Position numbers and translations under genes: made by a program
Notes under the pieces: model-generated
Seen by the model: the letters and a program-made list of their open reading frames with translations, nothing else
Databases searched by the model: none
Told to the model about the DNA's origin: nothing
NCBI GenBank assembly: GCA_025463135.1
Contig: JAOAPY010000049.1
Coordinates: forward strand, 110,275-174,274
Direction of reading: 5' to 3'
Source of the DNA: Acidobacteriota bacterium
GTDB lineage: Bacteria; Acidobacteriota; Blastocatellia; Pyrinomonadales; Pyrinomonadaceae
Length of the DNA stretch: 64,000 nt
Shown: positions 1 to 8,528 of the stretch, in pieces
Layout: each line of letters opens with the position of its first letter
How positions within the stretch are numbered: position 1 is the stretch's first letter

Positions 1-1
1 G

Positions 2-3000
2 GCCGCTGAACTGCAACGCGTCTTGAGCTCGGCGGAGACCGCCACCGTGATCATGGAGTTGGAAGGCGAGCCCGTCGTGGTCCATCAAAAAAATCTGTTC
101 GCTGACGAGGAACAGAAGTTCGATCTCAATTCACCACAGGCCGCCGCCTACGAGTCACAGTTGGCGGCGCAGCAGGAAAACTTCAAGGACCTGGCGCGTA
201 AGCTCTCGCCAAACCTGCGCGTTATCGCTGAGCTGCGCACGCTGCTGAATGCCATCTCAATTGAAGCTCCCGGCACGGACCTGGCGGCTATCGCCACGCT
301 TCCGGGAGTGAAGCAAGTTCACCTGAGGAAGCAGTATCACGTGGAGCTTAATACCAGTGTGCCCTTGATCAATGCGCCGGCGGCCTGGGCCAAGGTCGGC
401 GGGTCCGGATCGGCGGGGCAGGGAATTCGCATTGCGATCCTCGATACCGGAATTGACAAAAGCAATCCGCTGTTTGCCGATGCGGGCTTTACCGCGCCGG
501 CAGGGTTTCCGCGCGGCAATCTTTCATTCACGAATAACAAAATAATTGTCGCCAAAGCGTATTTGCAGGGCACGGGCGCGACGCCCTTGGATCAAAACGG
601 ACACGGCACGAATGTGGCCGGGATTGCCGCTGGCGATTTCAATACAAGTTCTCCGCTGGCGCCACTGTCTGGCGTTGCCCCACACGCTTTTCTCGGCAAT
701 TATCGCGTGCTTGATTCATCAGGAACCGGCTTTGACGATCTAATCGCGAATGCTTTGCAGGATGCCCTCGCGGACGGATTCGACGTGGCTAATCTAAGCT
801 TAGGTGGACCGGCGACAACGAGTCTGGGATTGCTCGATCAAGCGGTGGAGAACGCAGTTTCTGCCGGCATGACGGTGGTGATAGCAGCGGGCAATACAGG
901 TGACAGCGGGCCGGGCACGATTGAATCACCCGGCGTTGCACCTTCAGCGATCACGGTAGGCGCATCGAGCAATGCGCACGTCGTTGGACCAGGAGCCAAC
1001 ATCACCGTCTCAGGTTTGTCGACTATCGGCGGCACTGTAGGTCAGGGCGGCGCCGCCTCCTCGAATCTATCGAGCACGCTGGGGCCGGCCGTATATGTCG
1101 ATGCTGATCCAGCCGGTCGCGGCTGTGCGGGTCTTCCTGCTGGTTCGCTGACCGGTAAGATCGCCTTGCTCGAACGTGGCAATTGCAGCTTTGCCACGAA
1201 AGTAAGCGCCGCCAGTTCCGCCGGCGCCGGCGCTGCGATTATTTATAACAAGAGCATCAGCGAGGGCTCGGACGGGGGCGATACAATCATTATCATGGAT
1301 GTCAGTGGTCCTCCCGCTGCCACCATACCGTCGTTGTTCGTGAGTCGCACGAATGGTCTGGCTCTGGTCAATTGGCTGGGCTCGCACGCCGGCGCGCAGG
1401 CTACTCTGACACCGGTTGCGTTGATCGATCTTTCAAACCCGGCGGACGTACTCTCGTCCTTCAGCTCGCGTGGTCCATCTTCTTTGCGGGCCCTGAAGCC
1501 CGATTTGGTTGCGCCCGGTGAACAGATTTATTCCGGAGCCATTACTGCCAGCAATCCAGATGGTGTGTCCGACCCGAGCGGCTTTGCCGCTGTCAGCGGT
1601 ACCAGCCAGGCAACGCCGCACGTTGCCGGAGCGGCCGCTCTACTCAAACAATTGCACCCAACGTGGACGCCCCTGCAAATTAAGTCAGCACTGATCAGTT
1701 CGGCAAACAATGCGGTATTTACCGACAGCACCAAGACCGTGAATGCGGGAGTCCTCGACGACGGTGGCGGGCGCGCGGATCTTTCACTGGCGTCTTCGGT
1801 GAAGGCTACTTTCGCCCCAGCCAGTCTCAGTTATGGGTACGTGAGCGTCGGCGCGCAGCCCGTGCAGATCGGGAAGGATCTGCAGATTACCAACCAAAGC
1901 GGCGGTCCGAATACTTATGCGATCTCGTTTCAAAATCTCAATCCGGGCACAGGAATAAGTTTGAGTGCGAGTGCCAGCCCGGTGTCCCCGGCAGCGGGCC
2001 AGTCGACTACGGTAACCATTACTGTCAACGCATCCGGTGGCGCCGCTGCCGGCGACCGCACCGGATATGTCGTGATTACGGATCAGAATAGTCAGGTACT
2101 GCGCGTGCCTTATTGGGTACGCTTTCAGCCCGCGCCGAGCGTGCAATTTAACAGCGCGGTCTTCTCTATTTCTGAGGGACCGCCGGCGGCCGGAGCTACT
2201 GCCCGCACGGCTTCCATCGTCGTGACCCGCTCTGGTGATTCCACCACCACGGTCTCGGTCGACTTTGCCACCAGCGACGGTACTGGTCCAACTCCGGCCA
2301 GCCAACGGACGGACTACACCACGGCCTCGGGCACGATTACGTTTGCGCCGGGACAGACTACTCGCAGTTTCAGTGTGCCGATTATCGATGACGGCTATGT
2401 CGAACAGACTGAAACAGTCAATCTCAGTTTGAGTAACGCGGTGGGCGCGGATCTTGGTTCACCAAACCAGGCTGTCCTCTCCATCGATGACGACGAAGAG
2501 GAGCCATCAAGTACAAATCCACTCGATGACCCGACCTGGTTTGTGCGCCAACACTATTTCGACTTTCTTAGCCGCACGCCGGACTCTGGAGGATTTGCCT
2601 TCTGGATCGGGAAGATTACGACGCCGCCCTGCGGCGATCCCGCCTGCCTGCTGCAAAGGCGCATTTCAGTTTCAAATTCTTTCTTCTTCGAACTCGAGTT
2701 CCAACAGACGGGCGCCTATGTATTTCGCTTGTATCGTGCGGCCTATGGAAACAACCAGCCGTTCCCGAATACACGACCCGATCCGAACTTTCCCAATGAA
2801 GAAAAGAAGCTGCCGAGTTACCAGGTGTTCTCGCGCGATCGCGCGAAGGTGATTGGTGGATCGAATCTCGCGCAGAAGCAGTTGGATTTGGCCAGCTTGT
2901 TTGTCTCACGAGCTGAATTTCTGACCAAGTATCCGGCGAGTCTGAATACGGCGGATCTGTTTGTTAATGCCGTGCTGGCGCAAATTCAAACTGACCTGGG

Positions 3001-3352
3001 CGTAAACCTTGGCGCTCAGCGCGCCGGGCTGATCACTTTGTACAATTCAGGTGGCCGCGCCGCGGTCATGTATCGTCTGGCGGATGATAATGCGCAAACG
3101 AATCCGATCAACAACCGCGCGCTGATCGACGAAGAGTACAACCGCGCGTTCGTAGCGACGCAGTATTTTGGTTATCTGCGGCGCAATCCGGATATCGCGG
3201 GCATCCTGTTTTGGTTGAACCAGGTTAACAGTGCGCCCTTGCGAGATCTGGCAAAGCAGAACGCTATGGTCTGTTCGTTTATTACGTCGGGAGAATACCA
3301 GTTCCGCTTTGCCGGCGTCGCACCGCATTCGAACGCCGAGTGCCCGCAGTAA
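2..3352 (+). CDS. Secreted subtilisin-like serine protease with PA, Calx-beta and C-terminal DUF4214 domains (5' end outside window)
   Basis: S8 family peptidase, probably exported and surface-bound. The frame is open to the window edge. A TTG at 23 is the first start-like codon inside but has no ribosome site, so the true start and signal peptide probably lie upstream. Numbering from position 23, the triad is Asp141 (ILDTGID), His194 (NGHGTNVAG) and Ser528 (SGTSQATPHVAG). A protease-associated domain is inserted at about 355-455, between His and Ser, as in large secreted subtilases. A beta-sandwich follows, then a Calx-beta repeat at about 709-815 and DUF4214 from about 831 to the end. The last residues (MVCSFITSGEY, then HSNAEC) match the C-termini of the six large proteins at 37-64 kb, including two Cys pairs. 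Unlike them it lacks the carboxypeptidase-regulatory-like domain. Protease assignment is firm; anchoring by DUF4214 is inference. Confidence 0.93.
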   Translation, partial: AAELQRVLSSAETATVIMELEGEPVVVHQKNLFADEEQKFDLNSPQAAAYESQLAAQQENFKDLARKLSPNLRVIAELRTLLNAISIEAPGTDLAAIATLPGVKQVHLRKQYHVELNTSVPLINAPAAWAKVGGSGSAGQGIRIAILDTGIDKSNPLFADAGFTAPAGFPRGNLSFTNNKIIVAKAYLQGTGATPLDQNGHGTNVAGIAAGDFNTSSPLAPLSGVAPHAFLGNYRVLDSSGTGFDDLIANALQDALADGFDVANLSLGGPATTSLGLLDQAVENAVSAGMTVVIAAGNTGDSGPGTIESPGVAPSAITVGASSNAHVVGPGANITVSGLSTIGGTVGQGGAASSNLSSTLGPAVYVDADPAGRGCAGLPAGSLTGKIALLERGNCSFATKVSAASSAGAGAAIIYNKSISEGSDGGDTIIIMDVSGPPAATIPSLFVSRTNGLALVNWLGSHAGAQATLTPVALIDLSNPADVLSSFSSRGPSSLRALKPDLVAPGEQIYSGAITASNPDGVSDPSGFAAVSGTSQATPHVAGAAALLKQLHPTWTPLQIKSALISSANNAVFTDSTKTVNAGVLDDGGGRADLSLASSVKATFAPASLSYGYVSVGAQPVQIGKDLQITNQSGGPNTYAISFQNLNPGTGISLSASASPVSPAAGQSTTVTITVNASGGAAAGDRTGYVVITDQNSQVLRVPYWVRFQPAPSVQFNSAVFSISEGPPAAGATARTASIVVTRSGDSTTTVSVDFATSDGTGPTPASQRTDYTTASGTITFAPGQTTRSFSVPIIDDGYVEQTETVNLSLSNAVGADLGSPNQAVLSIDDDEEEPSSTNPLDDPTWFVRQHYFDFLSRTPDSGGFAFWIGKITTPPCGDPACLLQRRISVSNSFFFELEFQQTGAYVFRLYRAAYGNNQPFPNTRPDPNFPNEEKKLPSYQVFSRDRAKVIGGSNLAQKQLDLASLFVSRAEFLTKYPASLNTADLFVNAVLAQIQTDLGVNLGAQRAGLITLYNSGGRAAVMYRLADDNAQTNPINNRALIDEEYNRAFVATQYFGYLRRNPDIAGILFWLNQVNSAPLRDLAKQNAMVCSFITSGEYQFRFAGVAPHSNAECPQ

Positions 3353-3388
3353 AGTAGAACAGACTTCTGAAGTTTGTTTTCTGTTTGA

Positions 3389-3500
3389 GTAGGGGCGGAC
3401 CTGCGTGTCCGCCCTAACCGGAACAAAGACTCTTAGCCTGAATGTGTACCCCAATCCGGTTTTGCTAACAACGAGGGCGGACACACAGGTCCGCCCCTAC
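3389..3500. repeat. REPIN-like inverted repeat, family A (GGGGCGGAC...GTCCGCCC)
   Basis: Two 27-bp arms (3389-3415 and 3474-3500) are inverted copies of one another, and each arm is itself a small palindrome (GGGCGGAC, loop, GTCCGCCC). The same pair recurs at 26275-26366, 32700-32800 and 37335-37409, always between genes. This is typical of REP doublets moved by a transposase in trans; none is encoded here. It lies between the convergent ends of the subtilase and the phosphoesterase. Confidence 0.85.
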
Positions 3501-3558
3501 AATGTGAAAACACTGCGCGCGGCGACGCGAAACATCGCGCGCGTACGGTGGCCAGCCG

Positions 3559-5172
3559 TCAACTCACCTTAGTACTACTCCGCACCCTCTCTTCCATCGC
3601 GTCTAGCGCAGCAACCGCCTGCTCGGTGGTGATGATCGCGGTCAGGTCCATCAGCTCGCCCGTATGTCTCGCTACCTGCTTGGCGGCGGCGACAAGCGAG
3701 TCGCGATGCAGACCTGAAAGGGGTTGCGCGTCGCAGCCTGTAAAGAGTGGGACGGGATTCTGCATGATCGCAGGTCGGTCGAGGTCGAGATTGGGAGTCA
3801 GGACTTCGCTGATATCATTCGCTAACTTATCGCGCTCGGTCAGAAAAACATCTTCACCCAACCAGCGGTTCTCAACGGTGCGAATAATCGAGGTGTGATC
3901 GAAAACGCTGTTACAGACTGTGCCTCGTTCAATCAGCGGCGAGACCAGCACGGTCGGCACGCGCACGCCGTAGCGTTTGAAGTTAAAGCCACTGCCGCCC
4001 GGTTCGTTAGCGGGAACTATTACGCCGTCCGGTGAGACGCAGCCGGGCATAGGCGGCACGTGATCATAGGTCCCGCCATGCTCGTCAAAGGTAATCACCA
4101 ACAGCGTCTTCTTCCAATCGGGACTTTTCCTGAGCGCCTCATAAACTGTAAAAACCAGCTCCTCGCCGTAGCGCACGTCAGTCGGCGCGCCGGTGTTGGC
4201 GATGGCATAGGCCGGATGCATATCGTTCTCTGGTCCATACTTACTGCTGCATATCATGTTTGGTTCGATAAAGGTATACGCAGGCAGACCACCAGGCTTT
4301 TTGGCGTCCTCCAGGAACTGTGTCATGTGAAAGAAATGACTGTTGAAGGGAACAAATTCCCACAGGCGATCCTGAATTATCAGGGCGTTGCAGAGCAGGA
4401 AGGGACCGCCATAGTAAATACGCCAGCTGACACCCGCCTCTTCGAGCTTGTTATAAATCGTTGGTGTTTTATTCACGAGCACATCGATGTCCCAGACATG
4501 CGTCCCGGTCTTCCACTTGTTGTAAACGTATCCCGATGACGTAGCGGCGTGCACGAATGAACGATTCGGAAACGTTTGAGTCGGCACCGAACTGTACCAG
4601 TGATCGCAGACCGCATAAGCGTTAGCCAGACCATTGAGGACGGGCAGCCGGTCGGGCGCAAAACAATTCATGATGATGCCCGGATCGTAGGCCGTCATGC
4701 TGCCGCTCTTGAAAAGGGATGAAAGAATCTTGCTGCATCCCTTCTTTGCTTCACCGGCTATCTTGATCGCATCGGCATAGTCGTTGACGAAGCCTTGCAT
4801 CGTCGGTATGTCAGTTGTGTTGGGAATTTTATCTTTGGGGTACACCTGATTGAACATCTGTGTGAAGACATGATCGTAGGGCTCATTGGGATCGGGAAAA
4901 GGATCCGTCATTACCGTTCCGCGGGCAGCACACGCTTCGCCGGTAACAGGAACGGATGGAGGACCGGACGACCTAAGCGGCACCGGAGGACGAGGATTAC
5001 ACCAAAGCTGTCCTGAAAGGCCGGCGAAGGGCTGATCGCGAGGGACCTTGTCGAAAGGCGGTTGGTTGGCCGGGTCGTACAGCCAACCGAGAACGTTGTC
5101 GAAGGATCGGTTTTCGAGCATCAGCACCACAATATGATCGATTTGCTTTAGAAGCGGGCTGGAGTTGGTCAT
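3559..5172 (-). CDS. Phosphoesterase family protein (phospholipase C / acid phosphatase-like)
   Basis: The 537-residue protein belongs to the phosphoesterase family of bacterial phospholipases C and AcpA-type acid phosphatases (alkaline phosphatase superfamily). Family motifs are clear: MLENRSFDN at about 18-26 with the metal-binding Glu-Asn, a central HWYSSVPTQTFPNRSF segment, and TFDEHGGTYDHVPP near 370 with the Asp-Glu-His metal and catalytic cluster. The start is supported by GAGGAG about 7 bases upstream of the ATG. There is no N-terminal signal peptide or twin-arginine motif, unlike many secreted relatives, so the protein may be cytoplasmic or exported another way. Substrate (phospholipid or another phosphate ester) cannot be told from the sequence. 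It stands alone, convergent with the subtilase. Confidence 0.88.
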   Translation of the reverse strand: MTNSSPLLKQIDHIVVLMLENRSFDNVLGWLYDPANQPPFDKVPRDQPFAGLSGQLWCNPRPPVPLRSSGPPSVPVTGEACAARGTVMTDPFPDPNEPYDHVFTQMFNQVYPKDKIPNTTDIPTMQGFVNDYADAIKIAGEAKKGCSKILSSLFKSGSMTAYDPGIIMNCFAPDRLPVLNGLANAYAVCDHWYSSVPTQTFPNRSFVHAATSSGYVYNKWKTGTHVWDIDVLVNKTPTIYNKLEEAGVSWRIYYGGPFLLCNALIIQDRLWEFVPFNSHFFHMTQFLEDAKKPGGLPAYTFIEPNMICSSKYGPENDMHPAYAIANTGAPTDVRYGEELVFTVYEALRKSPDWKKTLLVITFDEHGGTYDHVPPMPGCVSPDGVIVPANEPGGSGFNFKRYGVRVPTVLVSPLIERGTVCNSVFDHTSIIRTVENRWLGEDVFLTERDKLANDISEVLTPNLDLDRPAIMQNPVPLFTGCDAQPLSGLHRDSLVAAAKQVARHTGELMDLTAIITTEQAVAALDAMEERVRSSTKVS

Positions 5173-5226
5173 GAGGGTCTCCTCTCATTCCGGTCGTCTT
5201 GATTGCTCTGAGTTGTGCGGTGCCTC

Positions 5227-5380
5227 TTCAGTCCCGGAGGGATGAAATGTTTATAGAATCAGGAACACACAGGACTTGAAAGCTCCGGAGGAGCGAAATG
5301 TCCTGGTCATTGGGGACATTGAGCTCCGCTGGAGCTGAGGCGACTTTTTACGGAAAACATTTCGTCCCTTCGGGACTGAA
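5227..5380. repeat. Inverted repeat, family F (TTCAGTCCCGGAGGGATGAAATGT)
   Basis: Outer arms at 5227-5250 and 5357-5380 are inverted copies. An inner pair of related arms (5281-5303 and 5312-5337, AGCTCCGGAGGAGCGAAATG) lies between them, giving a nested palindromic element of about 154 bp just upstream of the phosphoesterase gene. Confidence 0.7.
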
Positions 5381-5444
5381 TCCCGAGTGTCGTTGCCTGA
5401 CAACAAGCCTTCTTATGAACGGCCTTCAACGTCGTATAGTGCTT

Positions 5445-5480
5445 TGTCAGTACCACCCGCTTGCGCAGGTGGTACTGACA
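5445..5480. repeat. Palindromic hairpin, family C (TGTCAGTACCACC)
   Basis: Perfect 13-bp arms (5445-5457 and 5468-5480) around a 10-base loop. The same sequence core (CAGTACCACC, GGTGGTACTG) forms the middle of the MITE-like element at 9718-9959 and its copy at 63847, so this may be a solo or derivative copy. Confidence 0.75.
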
Positions 5481-5518
5481 GTCTACAAGCTGGCAGCCTG
5501 CGTACTTCGGGCCAGGAA

Positions 5519-5878
5519 TTAAGCGACAATCCGCACTTTGATGGTCTTACCGTCAGGCAGGATCGTCACCGCGCTGTATTTGGTTTTGGTCTTCATCTTG
5601 AAGTCAACGTTGACGACTTCTGGCCCTGGACCACCGAGACCCGGCCTCACAGTTTTCGTTAGCAGGAGAATGGCGGGATTAATCCCCTGTGGCACGGTCG
5701 GCTTTAGAGTTACTTTGTAGCCGTGCCTGGGAAACGTGCATTTGCCCGTGACATGAAGCGTCCAGGGACCTGGGGGCATGATGTCCAGCCACGCTTGCCA
5801 TCCGGTGCACTTACCTTGTGGGGCGGCCGTCTTTGAGGCTTTCTTGGCTGCTTTCTTAGCTGCTTTTTTTGCCGGCAT
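5519..5878 (-). CDS. Small basic protein with Lys/Ala-rich histone-like N-terminal tail
   Basis: Hypothetical protein of 119 residues. The ATG at 5878 is preferred over the longer frame to 5935 because AGGAGA sits 7 bases upstream of it. Residues 2-19 form a tail of AKKA repeats like those of histone H1-like and HU-tail proteins. The remaining 100 residues have two Cys (KCTGW, GKCTF) and many beta-type stretches, and match no family I recognise. The tail could bind nucleic acid or another polyanion; that is inference. It is expressed alone, flanked by repeats. Confidence 0.7.
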   Translation of the reverse strand: MPAKKAAKKAAKKASKTAAPQGKCTGWQAWLDIMPPGPWTLHVTGKCTFPRHGYKVTLKPTVPQGINPAILLLTKTVRPGLGGPGPEVVNVDFKMKTKTKYSAVTILPDGKTIKVRIVA

Positions 5879-6149
5879 GAGGATCTCCTTTTTGGTTGTG
5901 GGGTTAATGAGTACGACGAGAGTCGTCTGACACAATCTTGACTGAAGACCTACTTTCGTCGCGTGAGTTCGAAGGTAAAGCTTGTCAGGCCTCCTGCCGA
6001 GGCCAGTATAGAATTCGCTTACGGATCTAAATCAGGTTTTGGATTTGTCGCTTCTTTTTCGAGATAAGAAATCGAACCGCCAGTTGCCAAATAATCTAAC
6101 CCACCCACTGCTGCGGGCGAACCGAACGGTTACCGTGAGTGGTACCGGA

Positions 6150-6386
6150 TCAATTGACGGAATCGGTTACCGTTGTTTCTGCCTCTTCCTTCTTCTTGCG
6201 CCACATACCGGCAATTTGATTTGCCTCGGCTTCGGTCATGTTGTCATAAATGTCGGCGCTGTTTTTTACGACGCCATCTTCCAACTCACAGACTTCCCAG
6301 TCCGGCGCATTGGGATCGGTGCCGGCGCGGCCTGGCTTGACTCTGATCTGATAAGAGATTTCCGGTGCTTTCTTTTCGTCTTCCAT
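6150..6386 (-). CDS. Small acidic hypothetical protein
   Basis: A 78-residue soluble protein with no signal peptide or membrane segment and no family I recognise. It is acidic, with a WEVCELEDG segment and a helical, charged C-terminal half (DNMTEAEANQIAGMWRKKKEE). GGAAGG lies about 9 bases upstream of the ATG, which supports translation. No gene is close enough to call an operon partner. The C-terminal end could pack as a helix pair. Confidence 0.6.
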   Translation of the reverse strand: MEDEKKAPEISYQIRVKPGRAGTDPNAPDWEVCELEDGVVKNSADIYDNMTEAEANQIAGMWRKKKEEAETTVTDSVN

Positions 6387-6510
6387 TCTTGATGACCTTC
6401 CGGCTGTTAAAGGATGAATTGATGCTGTCTTTGAGCGCGGGCAAATCTAACATACTCTACGGCGCTTGCGGTAATGCGGCGCGTGCCGTGGATATTTCTT
6501 ACGTCCCTAC

Positions 6511-6540
6511 AGTTAAGCGTGAGCACGCTCACGCCTAACT
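6511..6540. repeat. Palindrome (AGTTAAGCGTGAGC), possible terminator of the kinase gene
   Basis: Two 14-base arms (6511-6524, 6527-6540) are near-perfect inverted copies with a 2-base loop. It lies 4 bases past the stop codon of the sensor kinase. No T-run follows, so it is more likely a REP-type unit that may also stabilise mRNA ends than a classical terminator. Confidence 0.55.
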
Positions 6541-6543
6541 CCT

Positions 6544-8406
6544 TTACGCCCTCGTGATTTGGTCGTGGTCCACCAGCCGGGCAACCATCAGCACCAACTC
6601 CGTCGGGTCGATCGGTTTGGCCACATGGGCCTGGAAACCGGCGGCCAGAGCGCGTTCACGATCTTCCGCTTTGGCGTGCGCGGTAACCGCCAGGGCCGTC
6701 AAGGGTTTTCCTTGCTGCGCGGCCAGCGTCCTGATCTTGCTGAGCAGTTCGTAACCATCTTCGCCGGGCATTTGAATGTCGGATACAAGGAGGTCAATCG
6801 ATACGGTGCGGAATATAGTAAGCGCCTCTTCTGCTGAGGAGGCAACGTTGACCTCGGCGCCGCTTTGCTTGAACACCACCGACAGCAACTCCAGAGCATC
6901 AGGTTCGTCGTCGGTTATCAGAACTCGTAAACCGGATAGGGGCAGGTCACTCGGCCTTGCCTTAGGCCAGGCCTCATCATCGGTACCAGGCATCGCAGAT
7001 CGGCCTCGACCCTTCAGCAGCGGTAAGGTCACCGTAAACGTCGCCCCGGGATTGTTTCCGTTACTCGCAGCTTCGATCGTGCCACCATGCAACTCAACCA
7101 GGTGGCGCGCTATCGCCAGTCCCAGCCCCAGGCCGCCATGCGATCTCGTAAATGTTCCGTCCGCCTGGCGAAAGCGATCAAAGACGTAGGGCAAAAACTC
7201 CGGACTAATTCCCTGACCGCTGTCACTGACGATTATCTTCGCTTCACCGTCAATCGATCCGGCACGAATGTCGACCCGCCCCTGTCGCGGCGTGAACTTA
7301 ACGGCATTGGAAAGAATATTCCAGATGATTTGCTGCAGACGGTCGGGGTCGCCGGAGAGCGGAGCGGGAAGTGGTTCCAGCTTGACCGTAATCTGAATTT
7401 CCTTGGCATCGGCCGCAGGGCGTACCGAATTGAGCGCATCACGGATGACTTCGCCCAGATCGACGTGCCGGATTTTGAGGCTCAACTTGCCTGCCGTGAT
7501 CCGGGAAACATCCAGCAGATCATCAATGAGTTGTGATTGCGACTTGGCGTTGCGCTCAATCGCTTCCAATGCTTTCTCATAAGTACCCTCGCCAGTATTT
7601 CCCAGGCGCAACACGCACGCCCAGCCCAGGACCGCCGTGAGCGGCGTGCGCAGTTCATGCGAAACAGTGGCCAGGAATTCATCCTTCAAGCGGTTGGCTT
7701 GCTCTGATTCTTCGCGCGCGCGTTTCTCGCGCTCGAACAGCACTGCACGTTCTTCTTCCGCCCGGCGCCGCTCAGCAATCTCAATCTGCAACTCCTGGTT
7801 GGCGAGCGCGAGTTCAGCGGTACGTTCGTGGACCCTCAGTTCCAAGTCATCGTGCGCCAGCTTTAGCTCAGCTTCTGCTTCCTTCAATTCCGTAACGTCG
7901 ATACCCACGCCGTGAATGAACCAGGGGCTGCCATCATCGCGATGGACCAGCTTGGCCTCGCAATGGAACCACCGGACATGACCATCGCGCGCGAGCACTC
8001 GATAGACAGACCGCAGCGGCTGATCGGAAAAGAACATGCCGGCGGCTTCCAGACTCCAGCGCGCCTTGTCCTCGGGATGTATCTGCTGGAACCAGCGGAT
8101 AGGGTCGTTAAGCCATTCTTCCTGGGTGAAGCCCAGCACTGATTCAATATGCGGACTGACATAAGCTTCGCCAATGCCTTCATCCAGATAGGCCATGAAG
8201 ACGACGGCGGGTATTTGTTCGACGAGGGTGCGGTAGCGGGTTTCGAGGTTTAGCGGTTCAGGAGTCGTATCGTCGTGGTTGTTTCCTGAGGTTGGCGCTG
8301 CGGGGCTATGCCACTGAAATGCTTTCGCGAGGTCCAGGAGCACACCTTCAGCCGCGGCGACCTCGGCGCCTGGGGATGGTGGTTGCGATTCGTTCAACTT
8401 ACCCAT
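6544..8406 (-). CDS. Hybrid sensor histidine kinase (PAS - HisKA - HATPase - REC)
   Basis: A 620-residue cytoplasmic two-component sensor. A PAS/PAC domain spans about 57-175 (YVSPHIESVLGFTQEEW, then a PAC tail HGVGIDVTELKEAEAEL) and is followed by a coiled coil at about 175-238. HisKA carries His250 (ATVSHELRTPLTAVLGW). The ATP-binding domain at about 350-460 shows N, G1 and G2 boxes (NILSNAVKF, DSGQGI, HGGLGLGLAI). A C-terminal receiver at about 495-615 has phospho-acceptor Asp543 (LLVSDIQMPGEDGYELL). There is no membrane segment, so an internal signal is likely. No separate response regulator or output domain is nearby. It lies downstream of the hydrogenase small subunit on the same strand, separated by a 120-bp tandem repeat; a functional link is speculative. 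No clear ribosome site precedes the ATG. Confidence 0.93.
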   Translation of the reverse strand: MGKLNESQPPSPGAEVAAAEGVLLDLAKAFQWHSPAAPTSGNNHDDTTPEPLNLETRYRTLVEQIPAVVFMAYLDEGIGEAYVSPHIESVLGFTQEEWLNDPIRWFQQIHPEDKARWSLEAAGMFFSDQPLRSVYRVLARDGHVRWFHCEAKLVHRDDGSPWFIHGVGIDVTELKEAEAELKLAHDDLELRVHERTAELALANQELQIEIAERRRAEEERAVLFEREKRAREESEQANRLKDEFLATVSHELRTPLTAVLGWACVLRLGNTGEGTYEKALEAIERNAKSQSQLIDDLLDVSRITAGKLSLKIRHVDLGEVIRDALNSVRPAADAKEIQITVKLEPLPAPLSGDPDRLQQIIWNILSNAVKFTPRQGRVDIRAGSIDGEAKIIVSDSGQGISPEFLPYVFDRFRQADGTFTRSHGGLGLGLAIARHLVELHGGTIEAASNGNNPGATFTVTLPLLKGRGRSAMPGTDDEAWPKARPSDLPLSGLRVLITDDEPDALELLSVVFKQSGAEVNVASSAEEALTIFRTVSIDLLVSDIQMPGEDGYELLSKIRTLAAQQGKPLTALAVTAHAKAEDRERALAAGFQAHVAKPIDPTELVLMVARLVDHDQITRA

Positions 8407-8431
8407 GCTTGTGACACAAGCTACGTTCGCC

Positions 8432-8527
8432 GATCTCAGATCTGAGATCTGAAATCTGAGATCTGAGATCAGAAATCTTAGATCTGAAATCTGAGATCAG
8501 AAATCTTAGATCTGAAATCTGAGATCC
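8432..8527. repeat. Tandem palindromic repeat of AGATCTGAAATCTGAG-type units
   Basis: About 96 bp made of head-to-tail and inverted AGATCTGA/AAATCTGAG units, with TCAGAAATCTTAGATC repeated. It fills the gap between the hydrogenase gene stop and the kinase start. A shorter relative occurs at 9969-10020. Confidence 0.8.
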
Positions 8528-8528
8528 C

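Larger units (their letters stand above)
5173..5518. other. Gene-free stretch filled by two inverted-repeat elements
   Basis: No credible ORF. It holds the family F element at 5227-5380 and the family C hairpin at 5445-5480, followed by a piece related to the element at 30062-30141 (CTGGCAGCCTGCGTAC). The short reading frames here are translations of repeat DNA. Confidence 0.6.

Noticed and set aside
1784..2305. A 173-codon frame opposite the subtilase
   Set aside because: Antisense shadow within a gene with clear catalytic residues and domains.
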